64,000 nucleotides of DNA from Agaricus subrufescens (lineage: Eukaryota > Basidiomycota > Agaricomycetes > Agaricales > Agaricaceae). Numbering within the stretch: the stretch's first letter is position 1; every line of letters begins with the position of its first letter. Position numbers and translations under genes: made by a program. Where the stretch lies: positions 3,100,001 to 3,164,000 of the forward strand of contig CM057058.1 in the NCBI GenBank assembly GCA_029945375.1, read 5' to 3'. Shown in pieces: positions 23,001 to 36,188 of the stretch. Below the pieces are notes generated by a model. The model saw only the letters and a list, made by a program, of their open reading frames with translations. It had not been told where the DNA came from and did not search any database.

Positions 23001-26000
23001 CGAGAGACATAGGAGGAAGAGGCTCATCCAATGATGAAGAAGCTACAATGGGTGCGGCAAGGGCCAAAGGCGAAGAAATTGAGGAAGGGGTAGACGATCG
23101 GGTATGTTGGACTTGGCGTGGGATAGCGGACGAAGCTATTGGTGCGATAGGTGCGGGTATAGGTATGGGACGGACATCGGAAGAAGTGTTACCTGGAGTA
23201 GGTAGCGTCGATGAAGATGCGATGGGTGACACTTTTGGAAACGCCGTAGTATTACGCAATGTAGATGCGAGGCGGTCTGGCGAAGCTGTTCGAATTGCTG
23301 ATGAAGAAGCCATAGGCGTAGGGTCAGATGATTCGGCAGTATATGCGTATTCAGAGGTCGTACTGGAATGATCATCAATGACTTCTTCAACGCGTGCACG
23401 TTCACCCTTCTCAAGTGGAATGGCACCAAATTCAGAGAGTTCCTCTTGATCGCTCTCGTCTTCACCGTCGCTCTCGGCTTCTTCGACTGTCGCTAGATAC
23501 CCTTCAACTTTGTCCTGCCATTCCAACCAGATCTTCTCCGCGTATCGTATCGTGTTCTGCATCCGGACAACATTATCGACTTTTTGTCTCATAACCCTCT
23601 CGGCATCCTGAGCCAATTGTGTCAGTGCAGCGTCTTCCACGGTAGGCTTTGGCCATGTGCGTATTTGGGTAATCTTACGCTCAGAACTTGGCGATAAAAG
23701 CCGCTGGCGTTCGACTGGCTCGTTCGCCTCCTCTTCCCTGAGAGTGGGCATTGATACCTCTGTGGCAACCTGTAAGATATCATCCAGCTGCTCTAGCAAC
23801 CTTTTCTGCATCTTTTTGACCCCAAACTTCTGCATCCTAGTAGCACGAAAGAGTTGTAAGGGAGAAGACACAATATTAGGAGTGGGCGGTGGCTTATAGA
23901 TAGGCATGCCACGATATTCGGCAACGTTATTAGGAGACGCTCTATCCAAAGCATTGCTGATATCACGGATGGTATTACGGAGTTCACCTATAGTTTCGTT
24001 GCATTCAATAATTTCAGCCTCGAGGCGATGGGTCTCGGCACAAGTTTCGCTATGTTTTTCGAAATACCACTGCGGGATTTTACATTCGCAGATGCGGCAC
24101 AAGATGGGGTCCGCGCTAAGGGGCTGAGGGAACGGAAGTGGCGTAGAGGGAGGTTCCAAAGAAGTTCGATCGAAGACAGCTTGAAGTGAAGACGCAGGTT
24201 CAGGAGCGAGATCATCTGGTTCAATGATGATAGCCAAGTTCTCGTTTTCAAAGTGGGGGGCCGATATGGGTCGAACAACCCACATTGTATGAGAGGGTTG
24301 ACCGTCAATCCGGTCAATCATTAGCATGCCTTTACCTTCCATGTACTGATAGAGCCTTCCCAGAGATGGATCACGCTCCACGGTAGGAAGCACCTCCAAC
24401 TGAAACCGGACTTCAACTGTATGCGAGTCATCCTCTTGTAAGCGTTGGGTAGCCTCTTTGAAGACTCCAACATCATTAGGAGAAAGTAGACTCGAGATGC
24501 GAGTTCCGGACAGTTCATCAGGTTCCGTCCTACGATAGCTCGATTAAGCGGTGCAACCCAAAATAAATGTTATAACGTACCCAACTACAACTCGCCAGGC
24601 ATGATTGACCCAAAGAAAGTGTTCTCCATCAAGACTGAGCTCCATGACGATGTTGTGCTTCTGAGCCGTTTCAGCTTGTAGCCGAAGTCTTTCTGTTGCG
24701 AGGACCCGGGCAGATTCGGCGTTCCCAGGTACTGCTTTGTCAGGAAGTTCATCTGTATACGGGTTAACCGGAAGAGTAGATGGTAGCGCCACGGAAGACG
24801 AGGTCTTGGATTGGCCTTCCTTGGGGCTTGTGATCTGGCCAGGAGACTGGGTGAGCCGGTGCTTGGCTTGATCCTCGTCATTGAGGCGAAAATTTTCCAG
24901 TTCTGCATCGTGCTTATCTGTCTCGATGTTGTCGTCCATAGATTTGGTGACGAAGAGCAGTGGCTCATCTTCAGGGTCGTTCTCATCAAAATTCCAGAAC
25001 TGTTTTTCTGCCTCCCACCATTCGACGACACGGCTGAGACTAGCGACGGCAAGAAGTATCTGAACATACCAATTCCTACCGTGCCAGTCAGGATGATCTT
25101 CCCAGGCCTTGCCGATATTTTGAACCCTTTGGACAAGAGACTCACACACTTTTGGTTGGGCAGTAAGTTGAGCTACCGTCATGTCGCCAATATCTGTGGC
25201 AACACCAATGAGATCATAAAGGGCGGTCATGATGGAATCGACGGGGTTCTCAACTAAAACGCGTGAAGAGCGTCTGTTGATAGCGGCCGGGCTATGATCA
25301 GTATAGCTAGCATGGCTAGAAACGGGAGGTAAGGGTGATCGTGAGCGAGACGTGGACCTGGAACTTTGACCAGATGGGGATGGCCTTGATGCCATATGGA
25401 TGTTACGAGAAAGGCGATGCGAAGAGATCCCTCCGGAACCCCAGGAAGCGGGAGCCATACTGGAGGCATTAGTGGCCTTGCGTGTGATGGGTGCTTCGGG
25501 TAACATCACAGTTGAAGAAGCAGGGCTCGAACCAAGTGCACTGGAAGAAAGTGAGGAGCTGAGGGGCTTGTCCCAAGGGTTGGTGTTCTGTCTGCGAAGA
25601 GAGGCGGGGCTCGTTTGCGAATTTGTGGACGCTGTGTATAGACCGGGAGATGAATAGGAATGGGTCAGAAGTGGAGCAGGCCGATGTTCTGCGTCTGGAT
25701 ACGCACGATGCCGACCGTGGTGGGTATACTCAACCTCCCCATCATAGCCTCCATCGGAACCGTATTCAATGTCGGACTGGAGGGCACTACCGAATTCTTG
25801 CGGAAAATACGAAAAGGCGCCGGCGAGGGATTCGGAATCGCCTGGTTGAGAATCACTATCGCGGACATAGCTTCTGTCTCTGCCTCTGTCACGGTCCTGG
25901 TCCTGGTCGCCCTCGCGAAGACGCTCCTCGAAGAAGGTAGTGATATTATTTGTGACCCGCTGTAGCTCCTTATCACACTCCGCCTTTGCAGCCTTGAGGC

Positions 26001-26145
26001 GGCGAGTGACATGTCGCCTGACAAAGGGCATGGAGACCGTACCAGAACCCGATGTTGAGGACTGGGTGTTTGAGGTGAGGACGGTCTCCGGGGAGAAGAC
26101 GAGGGGGCTCGGGGGCTGTCTGCGGAGGATGGGAGAGTCGGACAT
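20054..26145 (-). CDS. RIM15: Rim15/Cek1-type protein kinase with PAS, zinc-finger and receiver domains
   Basis: This is a giant protein of about 1,900 residues. The N-terminus ([15 protein letters not shown] at 26145) is followed by a basic helical part ([20 protein letters not shown]). A PAS-like segment ([20 protein letters not shown] onward) sits near 24.3-24.7 kb. A Cys/His finger follows ([20 protein letters not shown]). The AGC kinase starts [16 protein letters not shown], with [22 protein letters not shown] and [10 protein letters not shown]. An insertion of roughly 140 residues precedes [20 protein letters not shown] receiver domain ends the protein: [26 protein letters not shown] with the phospho-acceptor Asp, and [13 protein letters not shown] with the conserved Lys. 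In yeast, Rim15 acts below TORC1/PKA and activates Igo/endosulfine to drive quiescence. An upstream ATG at 26250 is in frame, but the downstream one looks more natural. The gene is divergent from bS18m. Confidence 0.92.
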
Positions 26146-26395
26146 GACAGGGATGGGTGGGGTGGAAGGGATAGATATGGGGCTGGCGGGGCGGGGCGGC
26201 TCAACACGACATGGGAGGAGGAGGGCAGAGGCAAAGACCGCTCCAGCCAATCCTCCACTAAATCATCCTCCAGCCCCCGCGCCACCCCTGCCCCCATCAC
26301 ACGCTCTCACATCAGACACCTCATCACGCGCTCCCCGGGGTCCCTGTCACGCTCCCCCCTCCCCAGTCCGTCGCGACACCGCGCCTGCCACCACG

Positions 26396-27018
26396 ATGCT
26401 CGCCTCCGTCCGCCGTGCCCTGCTCCGCCCCTCCCCTTTCCGTTCCCTCTCCACCACTGCATCCACCACACCCACCGCCTCTGCCTCTAACACTCTTCCT
26501 TCTTCCAATGAACTCGTGGAGATTGCAGCGGGAATGACAGACGCCGAACCTCGTAAGCCTGCCATCCACTTGACCCAGCCTTAAATAATGCTCTGCCACA
26601 GAAAGCAAAAGGTCATGGAGAATCTTTCGCCAGGGCAATGTACGTCTCCGGTTTCTCCCTGTGCAGCTGCAACCCAGCCTAACAGACTTCAAAGATCCTT
26701 CAACCGAGTGATCTCTCTCGCGAGAAATGCCAAAGCTCGCATTCTACCTCCCGCTCAAAGCGCACCACCCCTTCAGCCCCCGTAGCTCAGTACAACGACG
26801 TCTTCCGACAACTCAACATCGACCCCGTCGATTTCACGCTCAACCCTTATGTATTGTCCTCATACATTTCGGAAATGGGTAAAATTTATGGCCGTAATAT
26901 CACCGGCCTCACAGCTCGCAGTCAACGTCGGTTGGGCAAGGCTATCCGACGTGCTAGGATGATTGGTATAATCCCTCAACTCAGCCGGCCCAATGCAAAA
27001 AAGCGTCGCCTACTATAA
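26396..27018 (+). CDS. RSM18: Mitochondrial small-subunit ribosomal protein bS18m
   Basis: The start MLASVRRALLRPSPF is a typical mitochondrial presequence rich in Arg and Ser. Two short introns (after DAEP and after FRQGN) lead to QYNDVFRQLNIDPVDFTLNP and the S18 core: SSYISEMGKIYGRNITGLTA, then RSQRRLGKAIRRARMIGIIP and the end AKKRRLL. The GLTA..QRRL.KAIRRAR block is the ribosomal protein S18 signature. It should bind 16S-type rRNA in the mitochondrial small subunit. It lies 250 bp from the Rim15-type start, so the two may share control sequence. Confidence 0.92.
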
Positions 27019-28648
27019 GCTAGTATTTAATTTACTGTTTGGCAAATCCATCCTATTCTTTGTGTTCTCAGGTTCATAATATCAATCTGGACGGTCACAG
27101 AAAATCATGCATCAACACGCGGACTATTTTACCTAAGACAGAAGAGTGAAGAGAAAATTGCCTTGCACGATCAAACTGCCCCCGACACAAAGCATGTGTT
27201 GAAATCTATCCCCCTATTAATACAATAAACTTTTTCATTTCAAGATATTTTCCGTATGAATAGACCTGAAATTCCAACTTGGCAGCCTTCCCTGTCTATC
27301 CGAAGCTGCCATACCCATTTCGCGTCGTACTAGATCATCATCACATGTCGGTGATTGTACGAGATACCAAGTTCGATTCTTGTACACTGGGCCGCAGTAG
27401 CTACATCATTTTTGCACCGGCCAACTTATGCGGAAATTTTGTATCGTAAACTCTGTCGTCAGTGCTCAAACACGCTAGCCATTACAAGCAAAACTCGGCT
27501 ATCTAATCAACCTTGAAATATCCCGTTATGTAAGAGCTTACTCTTTATTCGATATCGCTACCACAGCAGCTACGCACACGACAATAAATTTGAAGCGGTT
27601 CAATACGCCGGACAAGGTTTAGTGCGTCGAAGAAAGCATATTTAGGCGACGTGCCAGTCACAACTCGTGGACAGGTACGTCTAGTGCCGTCCTTTATATG
27701 TATGAAATCATCACACAGACCTCGGACCCCTATCACTATCTGTCTCCACGAGGCCACCCTACCCTGGAGGGTAGTCTCTAATGACATTCCGTGTCCACTT
27801 CCTACATGATGTTTTCTGATCGACCGTTTCAGTACTCTTTGGTTAGGATCAAAAGATTCCAAACACGTCAACCCCGGGGGCTTTTAGTAGGTAGGTACGT
27901 ATCTCAAAGGCTCAACTAACCTATTTCGTCACTAGGTTGTGACTTAGATTTCGAAGGCGCCACCATAGTCACTGGTATACGAAGCAGGGGCACATGCGTA
28001 TGTTACATAACGATAACAAGGTCCGGTTTATACTCAAAGGTGCCCAGCCCGAGGCGAGCTCTCATCCGATAAGTTCTATACCGGACCCCGACTTCGAAGT
28101 GGGGACGACTGCTTCTCATCTCGAAAAACATTGCCAACTAGACTCAACCTTCCACTCCAATGGCAATTTTCTCACTTTGTTCGACATTACCGCGTTTTAT
28201 CCGTTACACTTCTTTCGCAACTTTCTCAGAACAAAATGGCAGATGAGAAATTGCCCCATGATCAAATTTCCCGAAAGGCTTCCTGCGAATCGCGTATTGG
28301 ACCCTTGATACTACCACGGCAAACGTCAACAAGTCGTTGACATTAGAAGCTCTGGGGTACAGCTGCAACAAACGTTATTCATTCACTGGGATACACGATA
28401 GCATAAAGCAGTTCCTGCCAGTTGCAAGGTGGGAAATGTGTTGCAAGTTCTAACACCTCATTCAAACTAATGGGGCTTGGGAGACAATCATGAATGGGAA
28501 TGATTCACCGTCTAAACTTATAGCCCTGTGGAGACATCACTACCCATCGTGAGTACTTGAAACGCCAATGCTGGAAAAATAGTTCTTCGTTATGCATTTT
28601 GGAAGCTAAATAAAACCTTACGTCAAAAGTCTTGTTCGTGCAAGAAAT
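27019..28648. other. 1.6-kb convergent intergenic region, no gene recognised
   Basis: This lies between the 3' ends of the bS18m gene (+) and RPN11 (-). Open frames of up to about 105 codons occur at 27545-27871 (-) and 27994-28308 (+), but neither resembles a known family nor has clear splice partners. It may hold long 3' UTRs or a non-coding transcript. Confidence 0.45.
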
Positions 28649-29904
<1,256 letters not shown>

Positions 29905-30134
29905 TATTGGTGTAGTGAATGAGGAGTGTAAGGGAAGAAGGAGGAGCAATTTAAATTATCGTTTGTGGTGACGCGTTCTTGATCGCACTTGATCACGTTG
30001 CACGTGTTTACCACAGGCCAGTGAAACAAATAAACCAAATTCACAGAATTAGATTTCCGAGTGACTATTTCGCACAACTCATATGAGCGGTTCTGTTGTG
30101 GGTATAGGCTTAACCAGCCGTTGCTTATCTACTT

Positions 30135-32432
30135 ATGACCTCTAGCGAGCTTTCTGACGCACTCAATCCTTATGCTGGCTACCAAAGACAACCCGTCCAA
30201 AATTACATCGACTCCTTCCAGCAGAATAGCCTAAATGTGAATGGCTACACTCCTCACCGGAGTGAACTCGAACACGCAGTTCCAGAGCCACAGCCTCCAC
30301 CCTTGGGCTTGCCGTGCGTCTTATTTTTCTACTCCTTTGGTTATTTCGGTTCTTATGGCAAATCAGGCAGCAACAATTTGTGCCCCAGCCAACGGAGCCT
30401 TTGCCAGTGACCCCTGCGGGCGCGGTGCACGAACTTATCAGGACCGTCCGTGCAACGCGAGAGGCACAGTCCCGAGAAGCACAAAGGCGTAGGATCTGGG
30501 AACAAGAACAAGAGGTCAAGTATCGACAGCGACAAGCTGAAATGGAGCAACAGATCAACGAGATGCGACATCAGATTACTGTGCTTCAGTCTGCCTTGGC
30601 GCAGAATGTTGGGGGAGCTGGACAACCCAGCAGTCCCGCTGTCAACCTCAATCATGCTGCATTGTCACCCGAATGTGGACCGAGTATGGACGATTCTCAT
30701 TCTCCGGGTATATTCAATTCTCAGTACAACATTTCGCCGGCCGTTCAATCTCATCAACTCAATCAATCTATATCCCCTATATCTCCCGTACCATCGAATC
30801 ATCCTTCTTATGGCTCTCCTCAATTTATCCAAGGTTCTTCCACTGCACCCCAGGCATCTTTGGTCCAATCATACTATAACGGGGGTGGTGTCGGGGAATA
30901 CCAAGCTCAACAGAGACTTGAGATGCAACACCCTTCTTCCCACCTTCAACATCTACAAAGCCAGTATCATGATGTTCAAAACGATTCTGTAGCGACAGTG
31001 TCCCGGTGTCACCAGACACAAGCCTCTAGTGTTGTTCAATTACCTGACCCTATCTCTCAATCTGTCAGTCCATCACCCTCTTCCCTTGTCGGTTCAACAG
31101 ATGTTCCGCGATCCCCCGCTTCTTATCAAACGACAAACTCCCGGCAGAGCAGAAAGCGGTCCAAAGCTGATATTACAAGTAGTGACTCCAGTAGCGACAG
31201 TGATAGTTCGGTGGATTTTCCTCGTCATCGGATGCGCAGAACTAATCATCATGATAAACGCTGCCTGACTATTCATGTTGGTTTTCATTAGTTATGTTCT
31301 TTGTGTTTTTCGCTGACGGATAACCAGCATGCGATGCGCTCGCATTTTCTCCGAATGATGCGTTTGGATACGGACCATGAACTACCTGATAGTCATGTAG
31401 AGGGTGTCGCCCTTGGTCCTGAAGATCCCGTCCGCTTTGTTTGGGACAAGACCACAAAGCAGTCGGTTCATAACTGTCGCATGAAGACACGCGTCATGAA
31501 CGATATCAAAGAGAACAGCAAACTCTACAAATACGTTCCTCGTAGAGATTTTAATAAGAAGAGTTTAGACGGGATTTTCGAACAATGTTTCGTCACGTTC
31601 AGGCAAAAATTCAGAGCGCAGAGGGATGCATTAACTGCTCAGAATCTGAAGAAACGTGAGGATGCTAAAGCGCGGCGAGCACGGCATCAATCTAGAAGAA
31701 AAATTGTACGTCATTTCCAAGACATCTACATAATCGGGAGCGTCCATTTATCATATTATGTAGAAGCTGAGCAACCGCGCTGAGGCCAGAGAGAAGATTC
31801 CGGCAGTGGAACATGTGACTTTCGACGGTGCTCTGCAGGTCGAGTGTATGTCTTCAGAAGACTCTGACTACGAGACAGATGCCTCTGGAACACAAACTGC
31901 TATCCTCCGTACACGAGGCTATGCGTGGCGAAGTCAGAGACTCAATCGACTCTATGCCATATTGGATGATGGAACACCAGTCAAGATCAAGAGGGGAACA
32001 GGAAAGAAGGAAAGGTACATCGGGCCCCTTAAAGAGGGGTTTCATCTTCCTCCAAAGGGCGTCGCGAGTTGGATGATCAGCAAACGATGGATGAATGTTG
32101 CTCAGCGGGATCACTCCGACCTTCCAATGGTTTTGAGTAAGTTGATTGAAGAGCCTCCAGGTTTTGAGTGGAGTCAACTCAACCTACTCGGAGAGGAATC
32201 CGAGAATGAATCGATTTCTGGTCTTCTACCCCGAACACAAAGTTCTCAGTCACAAATGCTACCAATGTTGCAACAAACCCACCCCCACCTTCAGCCCCAA
32301 TCTCATCAAGCAACTGAATATCATATCCCCCAAACCATGAATATGAATTATAGTTCCCCATCTAATCTGACGATACCCCAGCAACATTATAACAGTGGCA
32401 TTTCTTCATTGGACTACGCATTATCGTCCTGA
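30135..32432 (+). CDS. Conserved coiled-coil, basic-region protein of unknown function
   Basis: The start MTSSELSDALNPYAGYQRQP joins over an intron (GTGCGT at about 30315 to 30364) to QQQFVPQPTEPLPV. A helical, coiled-coil-like stretch runs through ELIRTVRATREAQSREAQRR and EMEQQINEMRHQITVLQSAL. A Ser/Pro/Gln linker ends in a basic-acidic patch RKRSKADITSSDSSSDSDSS. After an intron at IH|HAM comes the best-ordered part: FVWDKTTKQSVHNCRMKTRV, NSKLYKYVPRRDFNKKSLDG and FEQCFVTFRQKFRAQRD. Another intron follows RRKI. The next block is TRGYAWRSQRLNRLYAILDD and GFHLPPKGVASWMISKRWM. It could be nuclear and DNA- or chromatin-associated, but I do not recognise the family. Confidence 0.78.
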
Positions 32433-32584
32433 TATTCATGTATTGTAGTTAAGGGCAATAAATCTAGTTGAGATTCACTTGACGGAATTGATTTGCGTTG
32501 CGCCTAAGCGTTAACCCTTAAAAGGCAGTTGTCCTGACACCACCATTACACATTAGTGTCCCTAGCGTACAACCACCGTTGGTC

Positions 32585-34890
32585 ATGTCGGCAGAACTAT
32601 CAGGTCAGCTCTCTCATTTTCCAAGTGTGCTCATTGTTGATTGTTCATTAGGCCACGCTCAACCGTCAGACTTCTGTAAGTCATCCGAGTATCGACAGAT
32701 CGCTGAAGTTCACCTACCGAGAGTCTTCAAAAGGTACCACACGGGAAAAAGAATACGTCGAGCTACATGACCAGGTCCAGGTAAACTCATGGACTTTTTT
32801 GAGACCTGCGAAAAAACTAAATGTCTGCAGACGAGCATCAGTCTCTTAGACTCATTAGAGTCCTTCTTGTCCACCTTCCAGACAGACCTTACTGCTGTTG
32901 CAGGTCAAATATCAGACCTACAAGACCGAAGCCAGGAAATCGAGACTAAGTTGAAGAACCGCCGGGTAGGGCACTCTTTCAGTCGCAGGTGATTTCCTGA
33001 CTGCAATTTTGGCTAGCGAATCGAACGCCCTCTCTCGAGTCTGTTATCAGAAGTCACAATTCCTCCGAGCCTTGCAACGCTTATCCTAGACACGCCTGTT
33101 GGGGAGGAATGGGTCAATGCGATAGAAGATTTTGAGAGTAGATTCGTATTGTCAAAATCGCGTTCGCGCGTCAAAGCAGCTAGGGACCTCGGTGAAGTGA
33201 GCGAGGGACTCCGGATCGTCGTACGTGTCTTCTCAGTCAAAAGCATTGATTCCAATACTCACCTTAACTCATACAGGCAGCAACCAAACTACGGGCATTC
33301 TTTCTGGCTCTCTTCCAGCCCATTCGTGCGAGCGTCACTACTAATCTGCAGGTTCTGCAGACATCAGTGTTACTGAAATATGGACCGCTGTACGCATTCT
33401 TGCATCGCCAAGCCCATGATGTCGCTCTTGAGGTACAGGGGTCATATGTCGGAGCTGCACGATTGTATTATGAAACTGGGTTCAGACGGTACTCGCGAAG
33501 CTTGGGTTACGTCAAGGTCGGTGTCTGCCTAAAAAGTTGAACGCATACAACGTTGCTCATATCCCTGAAGTCTAGGACATCTGAGAAATTCGAGAATATA
33601 GTCATGGCCAACAATGAACGGGACTTCAAACTTGATTCTTCTCGACTTGCACACTGCAGTATTGATGGACCAGCTGTAACACTAGCATATATGGCTGATG
33701 ACAAGACTTATGTAGGTGATCATTACCTGTGCCATAAGTATCGGGTTCTAAAATTTTGTTTAGAAAGAGTCGACGGAAGCCCTCTTTCGATCATTATTCC
33801 TCGTCTTCATGGATAATTCGACCGCGGAGTATACCTTTTTATCCACCTTCTTCAACGCCCCCCCATTGTCGAGAGATACCAAACAATCACTGCTTTCGCC
33901 TACAGGAGTCCGCTCCCCTGACGCGTTAGAAGCACGTACATCCTCCACGTCTGAATTTGGTGGGCGAGTCGTCTCCAACAGTTCGGCAACGTTCAGTGAT
34001 CTGGCCGCCGTGCGAAGCACGAAGGAGGAGCAGGCCAGTCATGATGCGCTCTGGAAGCAGATTTTTGATCCTGTATTAGAGTACTGCAAGGCAAGGATAC
34101 GATACTTTCGCGAGATCTCATACTAATTATCCTAACAGACATTTGTACGATCGGTATTGGAGCCAATGCCTCCGGTCATTCCATTACTGACGATGATACG
34201 ACTATCCGAGGATCTAGTCACCGAAATCCAAAAACGGCGGTGTCCACCTGGAGAGCAGTATATCTTCGGCATCATCATTCAAATGTGGCCTGTATTTCGA
34301 GAAGCTATGTCCCAGAATATTGAGGCGCTGAGGAAGCTGGCAGAAGGTTCATCTGGAGGATTATTCGTTCGTGCGACAGTCACCACCGATACGATGGTAT
34401 CTGAGGTGAGTGCAGGACTTTTGTTCAGACCCCAGACTCATCACCTTTCTCCTTGTAGATGTGTCGAAAATATGTAGTCTTCTTCAATGCTTTTGTCTAT
34501 CTGACAGCCAACGATGAAGAAACTATGATATTTTCTAAGTAAGTAAATAACTCTACTTGTGATACTGTGTCCTGACGCCGCCCCACCTAGTCTCCTCAAA
34601 CTACGAGACCAGCTCGCGGGTCTGATAACGCAACATACAACGCGAATATCCGATCCCTTGGCAAAGGCGAAGGTCCAGTCCAATATTTACGAAAGTGTTC
34701 TTGAAAATTTAAATGTCAGTGTACTCATGTATATACTCCAAAGCCATTGACCGAACCAATCTTAAATTCATAGAAATCAACGCACCGCGTAGCACACCCC
34801 AAGTCTCAGCAGGAATTGGCATTTTGGGCGCGGCTAAAGGAGGAGGCACGGCGGAAAATGGTCTCAGCGGGACAGTCGAGGAGACAATAG
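32585..34890 (+). CDS. VPS52: VPS52, GARP tethering complex subunit
   Basis: Vps52 tethers endosome-derived vesicles at the late Golgi with Vps51, Vps53 and Vps54. Support is KEYVELHDQVQ spliced to TSISLLDSLESFLSTFQTDL and QISDLQDRSQEIETKLKNRR, then EWVNAIEDFES, KLRAFFLALFQPIRASVTTN, LLKYGPLYAFLHRQAHDVAL, RRYSRSLGYVK and MCRKYVVFFNAFVYLTANDE. The last intron, after ESVLENLN, leads to HPKSQQELAFWARLKEEARR and the stop at 34890. The extreme N-terminus is uncertain: ATLNRQTSVSHPSIDRSLKF is clearly coding, but the upstream ATG at 32585 joins in the wrong phase with the obvious GT-AG pair. The next gene starts 144 bp downstream on the same strand. Confidence 0.88.
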
Positions 34891-35034
34891 ATAGTAGATT
34901 GAACTGCCTTCGTGTGACTTTTACTAGTATGACCCGAGTGTGACCAGCTACTAGTACGCGACCGCCACTCCCTTCGTGCTTTCACCTTCATTAGCTACGA
35001 ACAGCCTATTGATATCTCCTTTTCGGTTCCCGAG

Positions 35035-36169
35035 ATGACTTCGCCGACATTGGCAATACCATCACTCACAATGGAAGAAGAAGGTCGCGCTCACTCTGCT
35101 CCCGTCGAACCATAGCTGAATACAATGCTAATAGATTATGCACCATTTTCATAGATCACATCGTTCTGGCCCGTATCACGAATGACGAGCGACCCCTCAA
35201 ACGAGTCATAAAAAAGTTTCACAATTACATCTATGCGAGCGCGAATTCAACAAAAGCACCTACCCCTTCTGATGGCTCATCCGAAACGTCAGTGGATGAC
35301 GCTAAAGAGTCTTTCCTCGTGGAGTTAGCTTCATTCCAATTGCTGTTAAAGAAGAGTGTTATGACATGTGAGGCTGAGGGTCGTCAGGTAGAAGAATACC
35401 AGAAGGAGAGAGAGAAAATAGGTATGACTATGATGAGCGTCTGACGATTATGACGGCTGAGCACTGGTTGTAGAACAAGAGCATGATGCATTAAAGGCAC
35501 AAATCAAGGATCTCAAAGTAGCTTTAGAGCATGCACAGGTTCTTCGGCGGCGCAAAATGGAATATGACGTTGTGGCGGAGAAAATCCATGCCCTGCCATC
35601 GCGAGATGAGCTCGAACAGTGTGTTACTAGGCTCTGGAACTACCCGAATAATGACTCATAGCAATTCTAACAGGGAAATAGCCGCTTTGGAGAATGATAT
35701 GGCTGCTATCCGCACGGAGAATGAAGTTCAAGAAAAAACAATACAAGGACACAAAGGTGCTCTTGATGGTATTGTTGCGGAGCTCGCGTCATTGCGACTC
35801 CTCGGACGAGACAAAGATACAGTTTCTGAAGTGCCATCCACACGGGCTAGTCCCGTTCCCGATGGAGTTCCCGGAATCGGAACGGATGCTCATACTGATG
35901 CCTCCACAGGAGCCATTCTGGATACACCTACACCATCGGCTAGAGAGGAGGCCGATGAAGAGAAGGTGCCTGTAGAACCCGACTCACATAATGCTGTCGA
36001 TGTGCTCAACGATGATATTGAAATGGGTGAACTGGAAGAAGACCCGAAGGAGAAAGAAGCTGCTGCAAAAAAGAAGCCAGTGGCTGAGGAACTAGAAGAA
36101 GGCGAAACTTTCGACGGAAGTAGTGAGCTGTCTGAACCTCCAGACGATGATAGCGATGAAGAACTTTAG
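35035..36169 (+). CDS. THO complex subunit 7-like protein
   Basis: The start MTSPTLAIPSLTMEEE splices in phase 1 to DHIVLARITNDERPLKRVIK. A long helical region follows: FQLLLKKSVMTCEAEGRQVE, then EQEHDALKAQIKDLKVALEH and KMEYDVVAEKIHALPSRDEL, the characteristic THOC7/Mft1 stretch. It continues IAALENDMAAIRTENEVQEK. The C-terminus is acidic and disordered, ending SELSEPPDDDSDEEL, which is longer than in animals. THOC7 belongs to the THO complex, which couples transcription with mRNA packaging and export in the nucleus. The stop lies only 19 bp from the stop of the convergent tRNase Z gene. Confidence 0.83.
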
Positions 36170-36188
36170 TTTTGGTATTTCAAGTGAG

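Noticed and set aside
26146..26250. Longer Rim15-type N-terminus from the ATG at 26250
   Set aside because: The extra residues are promoter-like Pro/Arg text; MSDSPILRR at 26145 looks a more natural start. Not excluded.
25940..26584. Long plus-strand open frame overlapping the Rim15-type gene start
   Set aside because: It is mostly antisense to a Ser/Pro-rich coding exon. Only its last part, from the ATG at 26396, is real and belongs to bS18m.
27340..27410. Possible tRNA, from a T-loop-like AAGTTCGATTCTTG
   Set aside because: The T-stem forms only about four pairs, and I cannot find a matching acceptor stem, D-arm or anticodon arm upstream.
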